From positions 17,239,221 through 17,303,220 of the forward strand of contig OW203986.1 of assembly GCA_934047225.1 (NCBI GenBank): a stretch of 64,000 bases of DNA. The letters run 5' to 3'. Shown one piece after another: positions 11,616-22,569 of this stretch. The notes below the pieces were generated by a model. That model worked only from the letters and a program-made list of their open reading frames with translations, was not told the origin of the DNA and did not search any database. The DNA is from Ypsolopha sequella. Its lineage: Eukaryota > Arthropoda > Insecta > Lepidoptera > Ypsolophidae. Positions within the stretch are counted from its first letter, which is position 1; every line of letters starts with the position of its first letter. The position numbers and the translations under genes are program-made.

Positions 11616-11761
11616 GTAAGTTAATTACAAAATTAACATGTATAGAATGTCCAGGGATATGATTTTTCTACATCTACTTTTTTTTCCTGGTTTTTTAATT
11701 TTGTTTTTATTTTTCTTATTACTAAGTTTAATGTTACTCATATAATGTATCTATCTCTGAC

Positions 11762-12655
11762 CTATGGAAGAGAGGAGCTCCTATTACAGGAGACTCTATA
11801 TAAGGAGACTCCCATCAATACCTAGGAGTCACTCTGGACTCGAGACTAACTTTTGCACCCCACGTCAATAGAGTGACGCGCACAGCCCGCTTCTATCTGT
11901 ACCGGCTTAACAGCATGTTGGGCAGGCACAGTAAAAGGTCTCTCAGGAACAAGCGAACACTATACAAGGTCTGCATCCGACCAGTGTTAACGTACGCTTC
12001 CCCTGTCTTCGCACATGCGAACCCCAAAGTCCTGTATAAAATGCAGGTAGTACAGAACTTATTCTGTCGGAGAGCGGCCAACGCACCATGGTACGTGCGC
12101 AACGAAGACCTCCATCGTGATTTGGAGCTACCCACCCTCCAACAATTCATGAAATCCCTCTCAGAGACTTTCTTCAAATCTTCTGAAGAACACCCCAATC
12201 CGTTAGTACGCGAGACAGTCTCCTATACTGCTCCGTCTACATCCCGATACAAGGTTCGAAGACCAAGAAACGTTCTCTCCGATCCCCCTGACAAACTCTC
12301 AGCCCATCTCAATCTCCTTCTGAAAGCCTTCGATGTGCTGAAGGCTCAAACCAAACGATCAGAGCCTAGCTCTTCCTCCCAACCCAGAAATTAAAACTTA
12401 GTGTTCTTATCCAGCGGATGCCCCTATAGGGCTCCGCTAGCGCCCCCTTTCCCCAGAGGGGGTCGCTTCCGATAAAGGTTTCAAGACCCTTACGGGCCAA
12501 ACCAAATTAGGTGGAGTTTAGTGGGTAGGCACTCAGTGAGTCCCACATAACCAACGTAACCGGTTACGTTGGTATGCTATGAGCATTCTCCACCTCCCTC
12601 CCACCGTGACCTCCGGAGGGTGCATTGCTTGGGCGCAAAAAAAAAAAAAAAAACT
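11762..12655 (+). mobile_element. 5'-truncated Jockey-like non-LTR retrotransposon
   Basis: The insertion consists of the C-terminal end of the LINE ORF2, a GC-rich 3' untranslated region (about 12395-12638) and a poly(A) run ending near 12655. The 5' edge is ragged: 11762-11812 seems to continue the ORF out of frame (a stop falls at 11801 in the main frame). Loss of the 5' end with a poly(A) tail is the usual mark of target-primed insertion. I could not define a target duplication. Confidence 0.75.
11813..12394 (+). pseudogene. C-terminal remnant of Jockey-like reverse transcriptase (ORF2)
   Basis: The frame opens at the truncated edge, reaches YLGVTLDSRLTF at about 11819 and runs to a TAA at 12392-12394. 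YLGVxLD is the conserved motif just after the reverse transcriptase core in Jockey-clade elements. The following segment (TARFYLYRLNSMLGRHS, then RPVLTYASPVF and VQNLFCRRAANAPWYVRN) matches the usual C-terminal region, where a conserved Y-A-x-P-V-W/F precedes the Q-N-x-x-x-R-x-I motif. The endonuclease and the catalytic FxDD region are absent, so it cannot work. The tail is clean, with no internal stop for 190 codons, which suggests a fairly young insertion. The open frame on the opposite strand (11893-12198) is a shadow. Confidence 0.8.
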
Positions 12656-12835
12656 GTCTACGAAATTGTTTGTATATGAAATAAATAATTTAGTTTTTTT
12701 TTTGTATAAGTTCTAACCTTTACTTTTTACAATAATTTTTAAAAATGTTGTGCTAAAACTGTTCATTACATAAAATGAAATTTTACTAACGCTTATCAGT
12801 TTTAATTCCTGTACCTGTTCATAAAAACTTACAGT

Positions 12836-13515
12836 AACCGGTCAAGTGCGAGTAGGACTTGCGCCCTGAGCGTTCCGTATCATTCAAATAAGTTAATTTA
12901 GAATTGAATAATTTAAACGAAAATTACAAACGTATAAACACACTTTACAAAATTTATTATACTAAAATACTAAATTAAGTTGGTCGAGTATTCGAGTACG
13001 TAACCCTAAAACGACATTCTTACAAAATTTATTATACAAAAATACTAAATTAAGTTGGTCGAGTATTCGAGTACGTAAACCTAAAACGACATTCAGTATT
13101 TGAAATTCCAAATTCCTAAACAGTTTGATTTTTAAGATAGACCCCGTAACAAAACTATGAAGGCCCCCATTTCTATTTATATTTTAAAGAAAGAAAATAA
13201 ATAGTTGTTCTCTACTCAGTGAGCTCTATACAATAACCCACATGCCAGGCTAAGAAATAAATAAAAAAATCGGTTCCTTTTTCATGTACGAATTTTTAAT
13301 TCCATAGTCGGTTTTGGGCAGAGGCATCATGTTTGTGGTTTTAGATCAACATTCTACACAATAATCTAAATTTCAGATCTGCAACTCATTCCGTATAAGA
13401 GGTAGAGAGAGACCCGTGACATGCAGACAGGGGGACAATAGTATGTTAACAATTGCTCCGCTGCCGCTGTTACTGGCTCCGTTTTGCCTTTTGGGTACGG
13501 AATCCTATTGTAATA
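12836..13515 (+). repeat. Old copy of the dispersed GTCAAGTGCGAGTAGGACT repeat
   Basis: It begins ACCGGTCAAGTGCGAGTAGG and GTTCCGTATCATTC, and ends CTTTTGGGTACGGAATCC. The front TTCCGTA and the rear TACGGAA are inverted relative to one another, as in other copies of this repeat. It contains the 75-bp tandem duplication described separately. No coding capacity. Confidence 0.55.
12945..13094 (+). repeat. 75-bp tandem duplication
   Basis: Two adjacent units, 12945-13019 and 13020-13094, each start TTACAAAATTTATTATAC and end CTAAAACGACATTC. They differ at only two positions by eye, so the duplication is recent relative to the host repeat. Confidence 0.92.
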
Positions 13516-13536
13516 AAAAACAATAATAAAAACTTA

Positions 13537-13618
13537 CGACGAGGATGGGATTCGAACCCACGCGTGCAGAGCACATTGGATTAGCAGTCCAACGCCTTAA
13601 CCACTCGGCCACCTCGTC
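13537..13618 (-). tRNA. tRNA-Ser (anticodon GCT)
   Basis: Read on the minus strand, an 82-nt gene begins GACGAGGTGGCCGAGTGG and ends AATCCCATCCTCGTC plus discriminator G. The 7-bp acceptor stem pairs fully (GACGAGG with CCTCGTC). The D-arm box A is TGGCCGAGTGG, the anticodon loop reads CTGCTAA with anticodon GCT (window positions 13583-13585), a long class II variable arm follows, and box B is GGTTCGAATCC. There is no intron. A TTTTT run a few bases past the 3' end on the minus strand (about 13526-13530 in window terms) can act as the RNA polymerase III terminator. It decodes AGC and AGT serine codons. I see no base change that would disable it. Confidence 0.97.
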
Positions 13619-14540
13619 ATGTCAGTGATGCTCCAAATTACGGATCTTAAGCAAGTAATTTAAAAGTACATTTTTATCGACTAAATCTTTACGATTTTAA
13701 TTATATTTTCATGCTAAAAATCTTGGTTACAACAGAATATAGTGATTAAGTTGACCCATAGTCTTACCAAAATGTGCTAGGTACGTTAAATGTGTTCGTA
13801 TCTTTATTTACTTAATACAATGTTTATTATACCAGCCTAATAGCATAAGCTCAACTGATTACAATAACTCGGTACATATTCCTAGACGCCTTCGATTTGC
13901 ACATGGGAGAACGGCAGGAGACCGTTTTTTGAAGAAAAAATATTTAATTGAATGAAGACTATTTACAGACCACAATAGTTGAAATAAAAGTTGTTCTGGT
14001 ACTCTAAAAAGACCGCTTTGGATGAATCATGTTATGATTCTGTTGTAATGCCGTCTCTTTTGCACACATGAAGAAACTCTTGAGTCCACCCTACTTTCAA
14101 ATCATTCTATGATTCACCCAAGTCGGCCTTTTTAGATAAAAAATTTAAATAATTTTAGATAAAAAGTCGGCCTGCTTACCAAAACATTCATAACATTATT
14201 TTTTCAGATAATAAAAATATTGTATGATAGTTGCAAGTATCGGTTCGTGCATGTAATCGCGTAAATCAAGTAGGGCGCCATCTATGATACTTTGGAGAAA
14301 ATAAAGTACCATGCAGCGCCATCTCGCGGAAATATGTAGTATTAGGACGGACAGAACTTGACGAGAGCACAACATTTGCAGCGTTTTGTGCTACGTCTTC
14401 TATTTTAAAACTAAACAACAATGCACTACTAGGGCAAAATGTATACGAAGCTAGCTAGGTTACTATCGTTTTCGTGTTGAGTTATTTCATAAGATGGCGC
14501 TGCTAGATAACAATTTTAGACTATGCTTGCATCGCGATAC
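13619..14540. other. Unassigned intergenic DNA
   Basis: No gene or clear repeat is visible. The stretch contains GCGCCATCT-type motifs (about 14276 and 14317) that recur elsewhere in the window (for example 25747), and may be remnants of old repeats. Confidence 0.3.
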
Positions 14541-14590
14541 GTAACGTAGCAATCCGTAGGACGCAGGTTCGATATCCGTTGGGGCATAAT
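14541..14590 (+). repeat. SINE-like fragment with box B
   Basis: GTAGGACGCAGGTTCGATAT followed by CCGTTGGGGCA has the box B sequence (GGTTCGAtaTCC) and T-arm layout of a tRNA-derived SINE. The 5' tRNA half is not recognisable. Confidence 0.4.
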
Positions 14591-15494
14591 TTTATTGTGT
14601 CCGTACTCTTCCCTGATTTGGGCCTCTACCATTGTTATATATTATATAAGGTCAAGTCTCAGCTTCTATCACAAGATCTCCTATGCTTGAATTTGCTTTG
14701 TTATAATAAAAATAAATATATCGCATATTTATATTTACTGAAAATATATCAAAACTTGATATATATCCGATTTATCAGTCTGACACACATGTTGATTATT
14801 TTAAATTACGCATGCTTTTTTGTTAGTGTTATGTTACAGTAACAAAATAAACAAATTAAATATTAAAGAGAACTTATTTGTTTTTTTATTCAGTTTATAC
14901 TATATATTTCTATAAAACACTTTATTATAATAATCATTTACACATATATTTCGACTTGTAAAGTCGGCGTCAGTGGAATTAGGTAAAATTAATAAAATAT
15001 GTTAAAATGTCATAAAATGGAGTGGATGATTGACAGACAAATGAAAGATTAATAAAATATTTAGCTGATAAGAAAACCAAGGATAGTTGTGATGGAGACT
15101 ATGACAAATTGTTTGCCTCATGCCGAATACTGGAATACTGGCATACTACTCTAGACATAGTAATATGTATCCATAGCAATCAGATACTTAACCTTACAAT
15201 GAACTGGATAGATATACTTTAGATGAAGTAATACTTTAATTTTGTAATTTTTTAAAAATATCTACTAGTGTCAAGTCAAAAACAGCAAACAGTTAAGTAC
15301 ATAATTTTTTTTACTAACATTTTCCTTGATATTAATTAATATTAGGTGAAATATTAGTTGCTTGCCCATGAAATTTCCGTTTTGTATGCAGAATTTGATG
15401 AAAACGTAATTTTATTGTATTTTTGCATTTTATTTAGGAACGGTAAATCCAAATTTTATAAAATTTTGTCGAAGTATACGAATGAAAGATAACA
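14591..15494. other. Unassigned AT-rich DNA
   Basis: No gene or repeat is supported. AATAAA-like strings are abundant but carry no coding context. Confidence 0.3.
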
Positions 15495-15776
15495 TTAAGG
15501 CGCTACGGAAAAAAAATCGACACTTTTAGAACGTGCATATCTCCTTCAGTAAATAATGTATTATTTTGATAAAATAGTATATTATTTTTGAAATATTTTC
15601 CTTAGAACAGAAACGCGATTGGAGCAATTCGGCTCGATACAAATATTTATTGAAATGAGGTCTTTTTCGACACCAATTCTCCTGGTTTGACAATTTGGAA
15701 TGACATATGGACTGCAATTAAATTTTATTAAATGGGTTTTAACAGTATCTAGGACCTGGTTAAATGAAATTTTGAT
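15495..15776 (+). repeat. Dispersed repeat E, copy 2
   Basis: This copy begins TTAAGGCGCTACGGAAAAAA and follows the copy at 3797-4085 to about GACCTGGTTAAATGAAATTT. The relationship is direct (same strand). The TTAA edge is shared by both. Confidence 0.6.
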
Positions 15777-16143
15777 TGCAACTTTAGTACATTTTATAGA
15801 CGAAATGGACGACATTTAGGACGAACTGGTTTTGAAGATTTAATTTTAGAACTGAAAATAAAACCAATTTTTTTTTACGTAGATTGATGTAGAATCTTGA
15901 AACCAACTTTCAAACAAAAACAAATAATGGAAATAGCAGTTAAATTACAGAAATTATGAATTATGAACTCCTGAATCTGTTAGGAAATTTCAGCAATTTC
16001 ATAGGTAAGCACCCAATATATCAAAGGATAAATGTCATGATGGGGTGGAAAGTTAAGAGGTTAGAAAGTTATAGCTAAAAGAAAACCACTAACTTTTGAG
16101 GTATTCGATGCTCTTTCTGATATGAGCATAAATAAGTTTATAA

Positions 16144-16311
16144 TATGGGGCCAACCGAGGTCAAGGTATTACAACTCCCAGAACACGAAAAATGAAATTC
16201 CCATAAACATAATAATAATAAAAAACAAAAAATGTTTTCATAATAAATGTATGGGAATTTTATTTTGCATTTTCTGGAAGTTTTAATACGTCGACCTCGT
16301 TTGACCCCATA
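16144..16311. mobile_element. Palindromic MITE
   Basis: TATGGGGCCAACCGAGGTC at the left pairs with GACCTCGTTTGACCCCATA at the right. The arms go on through AAATTCCCATAAACAT and ATGTATGGGAATTT for about 65 bp each around an A-rich centre. TATA-like flanks prevent me from naming a target duplication. Confidence 0.65.
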
Positions 16312-16530
16312 GAGACTCATATATTTCCATAGCTTAATTCCTAAAAGATTTTTGTTTGATTTTTTTTCAGTGAAAATATGCCTTTTATATGACAGTTTGC
16401 ATTATTATGGCATATAATTTAATCATAATTTTTTTATGATTTTTTAGAGATGATTCAGATACGACGTCACTTGAGGCATTTTAGGTATTGTACTTATTGT
16501 GATGTGTGATTGCTTATAAAAAGAAGTGGT

Positions 16531-16612
16531 CTGTTTCTGTCTGTCTGTCATCCATCTGTCAAATCAGTCTGAAGCAATAAATAATTTGATAGATGGATGA
16601 CAGACAGACAGA
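16531..16612. repeat. Hairpin of CTGTCTGTC / GACAGACAG repeats
   Basis: The left arm CTGTCTGTCTGTCATCCATC pairs with the right arm GATGGATGACAGACAGACAG around a loop of about 20 bases, forming a long stem with tetranucleotide content. Confidence 0.8.
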
Positions 16613-18990
16613 ATATAAATTTGTCTTGATAGCAAAGGCCACATTTCTAAACAGCCTTTTCTCAACTGATGTCAAACGAAATATTCATCATCATGAGGTT
16701 TTTTTAATAAAAAAGTTCTAAAATACGGCTTTTTAAACTAAAATCTCGAAATGGTTTTTGAATTAACACACCTCAACATAATTTAATCTAAACGAATTGA
16801 ATTAGTTTTTCTTTAAATAGAATTCTTAGAGACTTATTAGTAAGAGATTCGAAAAATAATATTTTTTTGGGAAAATTGCCGTTTTTTTTTTCAAATATCT
16901 TTGAAAGCTGAGGTAAAATACTCCAAAAGTTAAGGTTAGTGTCCTTTGTACGTGTAGCTGCCCATGCCCCATCTTTACTTTCCATCCTGTACACTTATTA
17001 CCGTCAAAACCTGACTATCTAAAGTTCATATCTTCTCCAAGAAAATCTTGTCTTTGATTTGGCGTACCAAGTAAATGAAGGTATGATGAGGGTCACCAAA
17101 ACCCTAGTCTAATAAAGTAAAACCCAAAAAGGGTAGGTATTAAGACAAAAAACGGATTAAGTACACAATATCCTCGAAACACGCTTAGTTATACGAAAAG
17201 GTACAACTTCATCGCAGGGTCAACTAAGGGCTTGGAGATGAAGGCGTTGCTTGGCAACCGACGAACCCTAGCTCCCTGCGCCCTTACCGAGAGATCCTAA
17301 GCCGGACGAAATCTCGTAAAACCGAGGGGAAAATCCATGCAGCTCCCCACAAAGTCTGTCGTGGATACAGTCAGCTAGCGATACAGACGTAAAAGAGATA
17401 ATTTTCATAGTACAGAAGTTAAAAATCCATTCATAAAACGGCGTACGACCGAAATGAGGAAGCAAGCAGAGCATTGAACGACCGATACGACCGTCTGCCG
17501 ACGTTTCGGTTAAAAGCCTAATTGTAGACCATTTGCCATACAAATTTACAGAAAGGGGACCTTCAGATTGTCATTCTTGAGCGTGGAGTGTAAATGGGTT
17601 CATAAATTAATTTGTACTATGAATAATTTGTCTGTCTAGCCCATTGTGTTCAAAGTGATAATGGGATTTTGTAACAATGGCGTCTATAGGTTCTTTAGTA
17701 ATACTATTAAATTAACAGACACATAACAGATGTAATTTTTGGAAATAAAAAAAAGGTTTTGTCTTTCCTTGGCCGAGCGGAAGACGTCAGGTCCAATTAG
17801 GGTTGACAGGCCCAAAAATAGAACAGCCGGACTCAGATTCATATTTAGCTCTAAAAGCCTGACAAACAGTATTTAAATAATGAAAAACAATTTGGTACTT
17901 TTAGTTGTTTATTTGTCACTGTCATTAATTTATGATATTCATATTCATATTTATTTATCTCATAATATTTATACATTTTTTAATAATTATCTTTACTTAT
18001 TTTTAAAACTTAAATAACAAAAAAGTAACTTAATTTAGAACTAAGTAATCATATATTAAAAAAAAAAAAATTACAATAATGCAAGATATATAAATTACAA
18101 TTAGATACATATCATAACATAAGACATTTAATGAAATTGAATTTATTTCACACCAAAACCTTTTTGTACACAGTTAATTAACAAATATATAATTATATAC
18201 GTACCAAAAAAACCAAACTAATTAAATAATAGTAAAAAAAAACAATTTCTTATTTTATATGGACACGTTAATTTGAGCATTTTATACTAATGCACAAAAA
18301 CTATCGAACCAATATTTTAGCTCCTATCGCAGTTTGAAAAATGATATTTCCCATACATATGAGTAAAAATTAAAGACAATATTTTAATGGTTTATATGTA
18401 TATGTGGGCTCAAATAATCAAAAATGTTGATAATAAGCCCACATCTAAATATCAATAAAATAGTATATTCATTAATTTTTCATTGAAATGTACGTAAATT
18501 GGATTTTTAATCAATTAAATCAAACTGCGATATCAGCCAAAATATTGGTTCCCTAATTTTGGTGCCACAGTAACATAAGCTCAAACTGATGTGTCCGATA
18601 GTTTAATAACATTTTTTTTCATTGGCTGGCACTTCCGGTTCTGGGCCCAACTTTGTATGAAACGTGAATGGTCTCCAAGGGTAGATAGGGTTGCCAGATG
18701 GTCGAGATTCGTCGGGATTGTCTCGACATATCATATGATGTCCAGAGTCCCGACAAAATACAAATTGTCCCGACAAATAACAAATAACAACGGTCGGCGG
18801 GCAAAACAGTATATATTGTAATAACTATAATTTTAATTAAAAAAAAATTTCCTAATATTTATTTGTCCCGCCCGACCATAATCCCAAAATTCCGACGTTT
18901 TGAATTTTTTTTGTTATGGTATGGATGGATAATATATTATTACGATAATATCCCCTTCTACCCTGTCTGCAAAAGTAGTTAAAATAACAA
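16613..18990. other. Unassigned DNA; GC-richer island at about 17225-17545
   Basis: I recognise no gene. The island at 17225-17545 has CpG-containing sequence unlike the AT-rich surroundings, and the minus strand is open from 17543 to 17268 (91 codons), but the translation resembles nothing I know and shows no domain. A TTGCCAGATGG and CGGGATTGTCTCGAC stretch near 18690-18730 looks like an old dispersed repeat. A promoter or first exon of an unseen gene is an alternative reading of the island. Confidence 0.3.
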
Positions 18991-19004
18991 AATAGGATTC
19001 ACAA

Positions 19005-19130
19005 AATATATACAATACAATACAGTTTATTGCACACCAAAAAACCAAATAAATAGACAATTTCAAATAGTAAAAACGGCATACAATTGGCTGTCTTATC
19101 ACTAAAAAGCGATCTCTTCCAGACAACCTA
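19005..19130 (-). repeat. Non-LTR retrotransposon 3' tail
   Basis: Read on the minus strand, GTCTGGAAGAGATCGCTTTT is followed by GTGATAAGACAGCC, then GTGTGCAATAAACTGTATTG and a (TATTG)n tail. This matches a very common lepidopteran LINE 3' end (recalled). No coding sequence remains. The Tc1-like element starts a few bases beyond its upstream edge. Confidence 0.65.
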
Positions 19131-19138
19131 CATAATAT

Positions 19139-20730
19139 ATACTAGTCAAAACAAAATAGGGGCCACTAAGTATTTTTGATGTAGCATAAAAACAATACAA
19201 TTAATAACAATTTTTATTTAGTTAACAGTAAAATAATGTTCTTGCTTATAATTAAGGCTAATGATTACTTAAAATAATGCTTAAAAATAAAAAATAAATG
19301 AACTTAAGGCAAAGTATGTAATTTTTATGAAAAACAAACAATGGAAAGTGACTGTTTTTTTTTTAATCTGCACTTATCATAACTTTTAGTAATGGGTATG
19401 ACCTCCTCTCTTTGCTGTGCACTCCCGAAGCCTGATTTGCATGCTCTCGATCAAATGTCTCACGTTTTCAGCTGGAATCTCTTCCCAGGCAGTTTTTAAT
19501 GCTATTGCATTAAACAGCTGCTGCTGGTTGTGGATCTCTTGCTCACTCTCTCTGACCTTTCGTTTCAATTGATCCCACATATGCTCTATCATAGGATGAA
19601 CCCAGGACCCACTCGCTGTGCAAATGGGATCACATGGGGTCTGATGACATCCTCGATGTAACTCTGTGCAGTTACGCTACCTTCATTCAGAATGGCGAGC
19701 TCAGTTTTGCCGTGTAAGCTAATCCCACCCCAAATCATCGAGTTGGGACCACCGAAACGGTCAACTTCGTGGATACAGTCATCCGTAAGTCTCCACACCC
19801 TAATACGCCGATCGTCACTAAGTAATTTCATTTTGCACTCGTCCGTGAAGAGCACCATGCCCCACTGGTTTATACCCCAGTCCAAATGTTGACGAGAGAA
19901 CCTTAAACGGTTTGCACGTTGAGCCCTGGTCAAAGGGATTCGAACTACTCGTCGTCTTGATCTTTGCTGATCTTCATGCAACCGATTTCGGATTGTTTGG
20001 TCACTGACACGGGTACCCGTTGTCAGCCGAAGACGAGTTTGTAATTTCCGAGCCGTCATTGTTCGAGTTCGACGGGCACTCAAGCGTATGTATCGGTCCT
20101 CTGAAGCAGTTGTAGCCCGAAGTCTCCCCGAACCAAGTCTTCTGGCAACAGTGCCTGTCTCTTGGAAACGATTCCAAGCATTTTGGATAGCTCTGCGAGA
20201 AAAACCCAGTTGCAATCCCTTTGAACGCTGTGAATGTCCTTCTTGAATCAATGTAATGGCTCTGGTTGCAGTAATCGTGTCCAAATGCCTTCGTACTCTT
20301 AGCATTGTTCACTTGAAAAGATAATTGCACAAAAAAATTACGATTCCTTTCAATTCAATTCAATGCCATTTTATCTGGCTTCCGATAATGTGGACTCCGC
20401 ACATTCATAGAACATAGAACACATAACGCACATTAGTTCCGCCAATGTCAAGTTTTTTTCTTTTTTATTTTGCGATTCCTTTCTGAAAATCAACGCTAAA
20501 ATGATTCCAAGCTAAAACAAAAATCCATACAAAACGCCATAAAGAATTCAAATTTAAAGTTTACTGAAAATTATGGCCAGCCTCTGGTTTCAAATACCAC
20601 AAGCAAAGAGTTCAGATAATAAAGAGTTCGTAACATCAATATTTTGCTAATTTTATCAATTAGTTTTGTTAAATAAAATACGTATAAGTTATAAATTAAT
20701 TAGTGGCCCATATTTTGTTTTGATTAGTAT
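19139..20730 (-). mobile_element. Tc1-like DNA transposon, inactive
   Basis: The left end ACTAGTCAAAACAAAATAGG is matched inverted at the right end (CCATATTTTGTTTTGATTAG). The inverted repeats continue to GGGCCACTAA, about 30 bp, with a few mismatches. Both ends abut TATA, consistent with a TA target duplication. The length of about 1.6 kb is normal for Tc1. The single transposase frame lies on the minus strand and is broken. Confidence 0.85.
19386..20305 (-). pseudogene. Tc1-like transposase pseudogene
   Basis: The frame starts at the ATG at 20305. The N-terminal half has two helix-turn-helix regions (about residues 12-60 and 68-125; AIQNAWNRFQETGTVARRLG is the end of the first) that in this family bind the transposon ends. 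The catalytic domain follows: VLFTDECKMKL carries the first catalytic Asp (D155), and RVWR and NSMIWGGIS are family motifs. After GPGFIL the frame meets a stop near 19589, and the C-terminal part (IEHMWDQLKRKVRESEQ) continues in another frame to 19386. The roughly 45 residues that should lie between, with the second and third catalytic acids, are missing, so a deletion plus frameshift has inactivated the enzyme. The 109-codon frame at 20001-20330 is a shadow. Confidence 0.85.
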
Positions 20731-20770
20731 ATAATAGTAAAAATATATAATATATGTATAGGTTGTCATT

Positions 20771-21121
20771 ATAATATTTTGTAATCATTATACATATATA
20801 GTATATATAAGATCTTTCAATTTAAATGGAAAGTAATTTAGAAGGTGATTCAGTATCGATTCCACTGCAAAGCACTTTTTTTGCGCGAATTTTGTTTTCA
20901 CTTCTCAGTACAAAGTGGTCCGATCAGCTGACTCAGTTTGTAGAGTTCTACAAAAGAAGTAAAGAAGTTTTTTAAGTAAAGTTCTCAGAAAAAGTTCGCG
21001 CAAAAAAAAGTACGAGTACTTTGCAGTGGAATGTGATGTATTAACGATACTGAATCACCTCCTAAATTACTTTCCATTTAAATTGAAAGACCTTATATAA
21101 TGATTACAAAATATCTTTCTT
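20771..21121. mobile_element. Long-armed MITE, copy 1, with extended inverted flank
   Basis: The core begins TATATAAGATCTTTCAATTT (about 20803) and ends AAATTGAAAGACCTTATATA (about 21099), with arms of roughly 90 bp through GGTGATTCAGTATCG and CACTGCAAAG. A second copy lies at 46325-46588. Here the inverted match continues outward: AATATTTTGTAATCATTATA at 20772-20791 mirrors TATAATGATTACAAAATAT just past the right end, which the second copy lacks. The centre includes AAAGTGGTCCGATCAGCTGA. No protein is encoded. Confidence 0.75.
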
Positions 21122-21424
21122 TTAACCACATTTTTGTTCTCGAATAATCCCCTCCGCTTTTTGACGCCAGTCGCTACAGGAAGGCGTTCTCATTTACATA
21201 ATTATTGAATTCACAACGCCCCGCGACCGAAGTTTGATTTCTAAGAAATCTTCACCGACTATAGCTATTCGGCAGTGTTTCATTAAATCAATAAGGCTTC
21301 TGCGGCAATTTGAGACTTTCCTTAGAGTTTTTGAATACAAAAATTTGAGCGTTTTAACTTACGACGTGACTGCAGATCAAAATTGGATATTTCAATTCAT
21401 TCTTTATCATTATCAATACAGAAC

Positions 21425-21660
21425 TTTCGCCGCGCCTGGTGGATGCCTCGGGTGACCGGAGGGCTGGCTCTTACCTCGGCCAGAGGATTAGTCTGACAAT
21501 ACAAAGAGGTAACGTCGTGTCGCCCGCCATTATTCTGGCAGCTACTTGAACTGAGTTTTTTGTTTATAGTTTATGGTTTTTTGAAAAGGGATTTTTATTG
21601 TAAGGTAATTTTAATTGTGAATTTATTTTTTGTTTAGATTTACTGTAAACAATATTCAAA
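21425..21660 (+). repeat. Retroelement fragment with LINE-like tail
   Basis: GGTGGATGCCTCGGGTGACC, then CCAGAGGATTAGTCTGACAA and ACAAAGAGGTAACGTCG, resemble the terminal part of a LINE family whose better copy appears at 57800-57860 (ATACAGAGAGGTAATGTGGC). An AT-rich tail with TTTATTTTTTGTTTAG follows. The family name is unknown to me. Confidence 0.4.
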
Positions 21661-21734
21661 CAGAAAATTATATATGAAAAATTTATTTAAATTTTTCTAA
21701 CTAAAAGCTGGACACCACTAAGACACAGACAAAT

Positions 21735-22137
21735 TAAGAGGATGGCCTACCCTAGAAACTTTTATTATTACCCGTCCACCACAATAAAATAATGGCAAAG
21801 ACCTTATTTGCTTTTGATAAGAGGCGATTATATGTTGGCTCATTGGCCTCTTTTTCTTGCACGCGTAATACTAATGATCCCGCAGCGAAACAACAAATTG
21901 GCGTGTTTTAAGCTAATACTGAAATATTTTGTTGGGAAAAAAATATTGGATTTCATTAGAATCTCTTCATATTTCTATTAACTATTTTATGAAAAAAAAA
22001 ATCATGGTGATCTCTTAACCACGTGTTTGAAACGACCGTTTGAAAACCAAAAAAAAAGAGGGTGGAAATCTTTTTTTTTTTGACAAAAGTATAAATCTAA
22101 ATACATTGTTTATAAGTAGAGTCCTTAGATAAAAGAT
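21735..22137 (+). repeat. Dispersed repeat D, copy
   Basis: From TTAAGAGGATGGCCTACCCT to ATAAAAGATC this is the inverted counterpart of 60485-60896. Shared blocks include ATGGCAAAGACCTTATTTGC, AGGCGATTATATGTTGGCTC, GCGAAACAACAAATT and a T-rich tract before ATAAATCT. Length about 400 bp, non-coding. A third, decayed piece lies at 9713-9810. One edge is TTAA in both good copies. Confidence 0.75.
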
Positions 22138-22495
22138 CAATCCATTCATCCATCAGCCTAGTTCGTCCACTGCTGGACATAAGCCTTTCGAGGACTTTGC
22201 CACTCCCGGCGGTCATCCTGGAAGAATTGCCCATACTCACACACGCTGGGCAGGTGGGTTGATGAGCACGGTGCCGGAACCCTCGCACCAGTGACACCGC
22301 TGTCCATCACCAGTCTGTTCCATATAAGGCCCGGCTATTAGGGATGGATATACCACCATCCATCGGTCCTAGACATGGTGGGCCTCCTGGCGTTTCGCCT
22401 GTGAGCTGTCCTCTTACTGTCCCCTGAATTACTTCGAGGGGGTCTCCAAGTAAGATGGTGGTACCTCCACAGTCGAGCCCGGCATCAGCTCTACC
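22138..22495 (-). repeat. Dispersed repeat B, copy 2
   Basis: This is the reverse complement of the repeat at 4712-5076: minus-strand reading goes from GGTAGAGCTGATGCCGGGCT to CCAGCAGTGGACGAACTAGG and a (GATGGAT)n tail. The tail abuts repeat D without a gap. Confidence 0.7.
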
Positions 22496-22569
22496 TACAT
22501 TTGATCAATAAATCAAATATATTTTTTTCAATACAAGGAGAGTCTTCAAACGAATCTTTGAAAGTCAAC

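Noticed and set aside
11893..12198. 101-codon minus-strand frame
   Set aside because: Shadow of the Jockey-like reverse transcriptase remnant on the plus strand.
13020..13094. Possible satellite or CRISPR-like array
   Set aside because: Only two units, no spacers, no neighbouring array; a simple tandem duplication.
17760..17800. tRNA-like CTTGGCCGAGCGGAAGACG
   Set aside because: Resembles a D-arm of a leucine or serine tRNA, but no anticodon arm, T arm or acceptor pairing follows.
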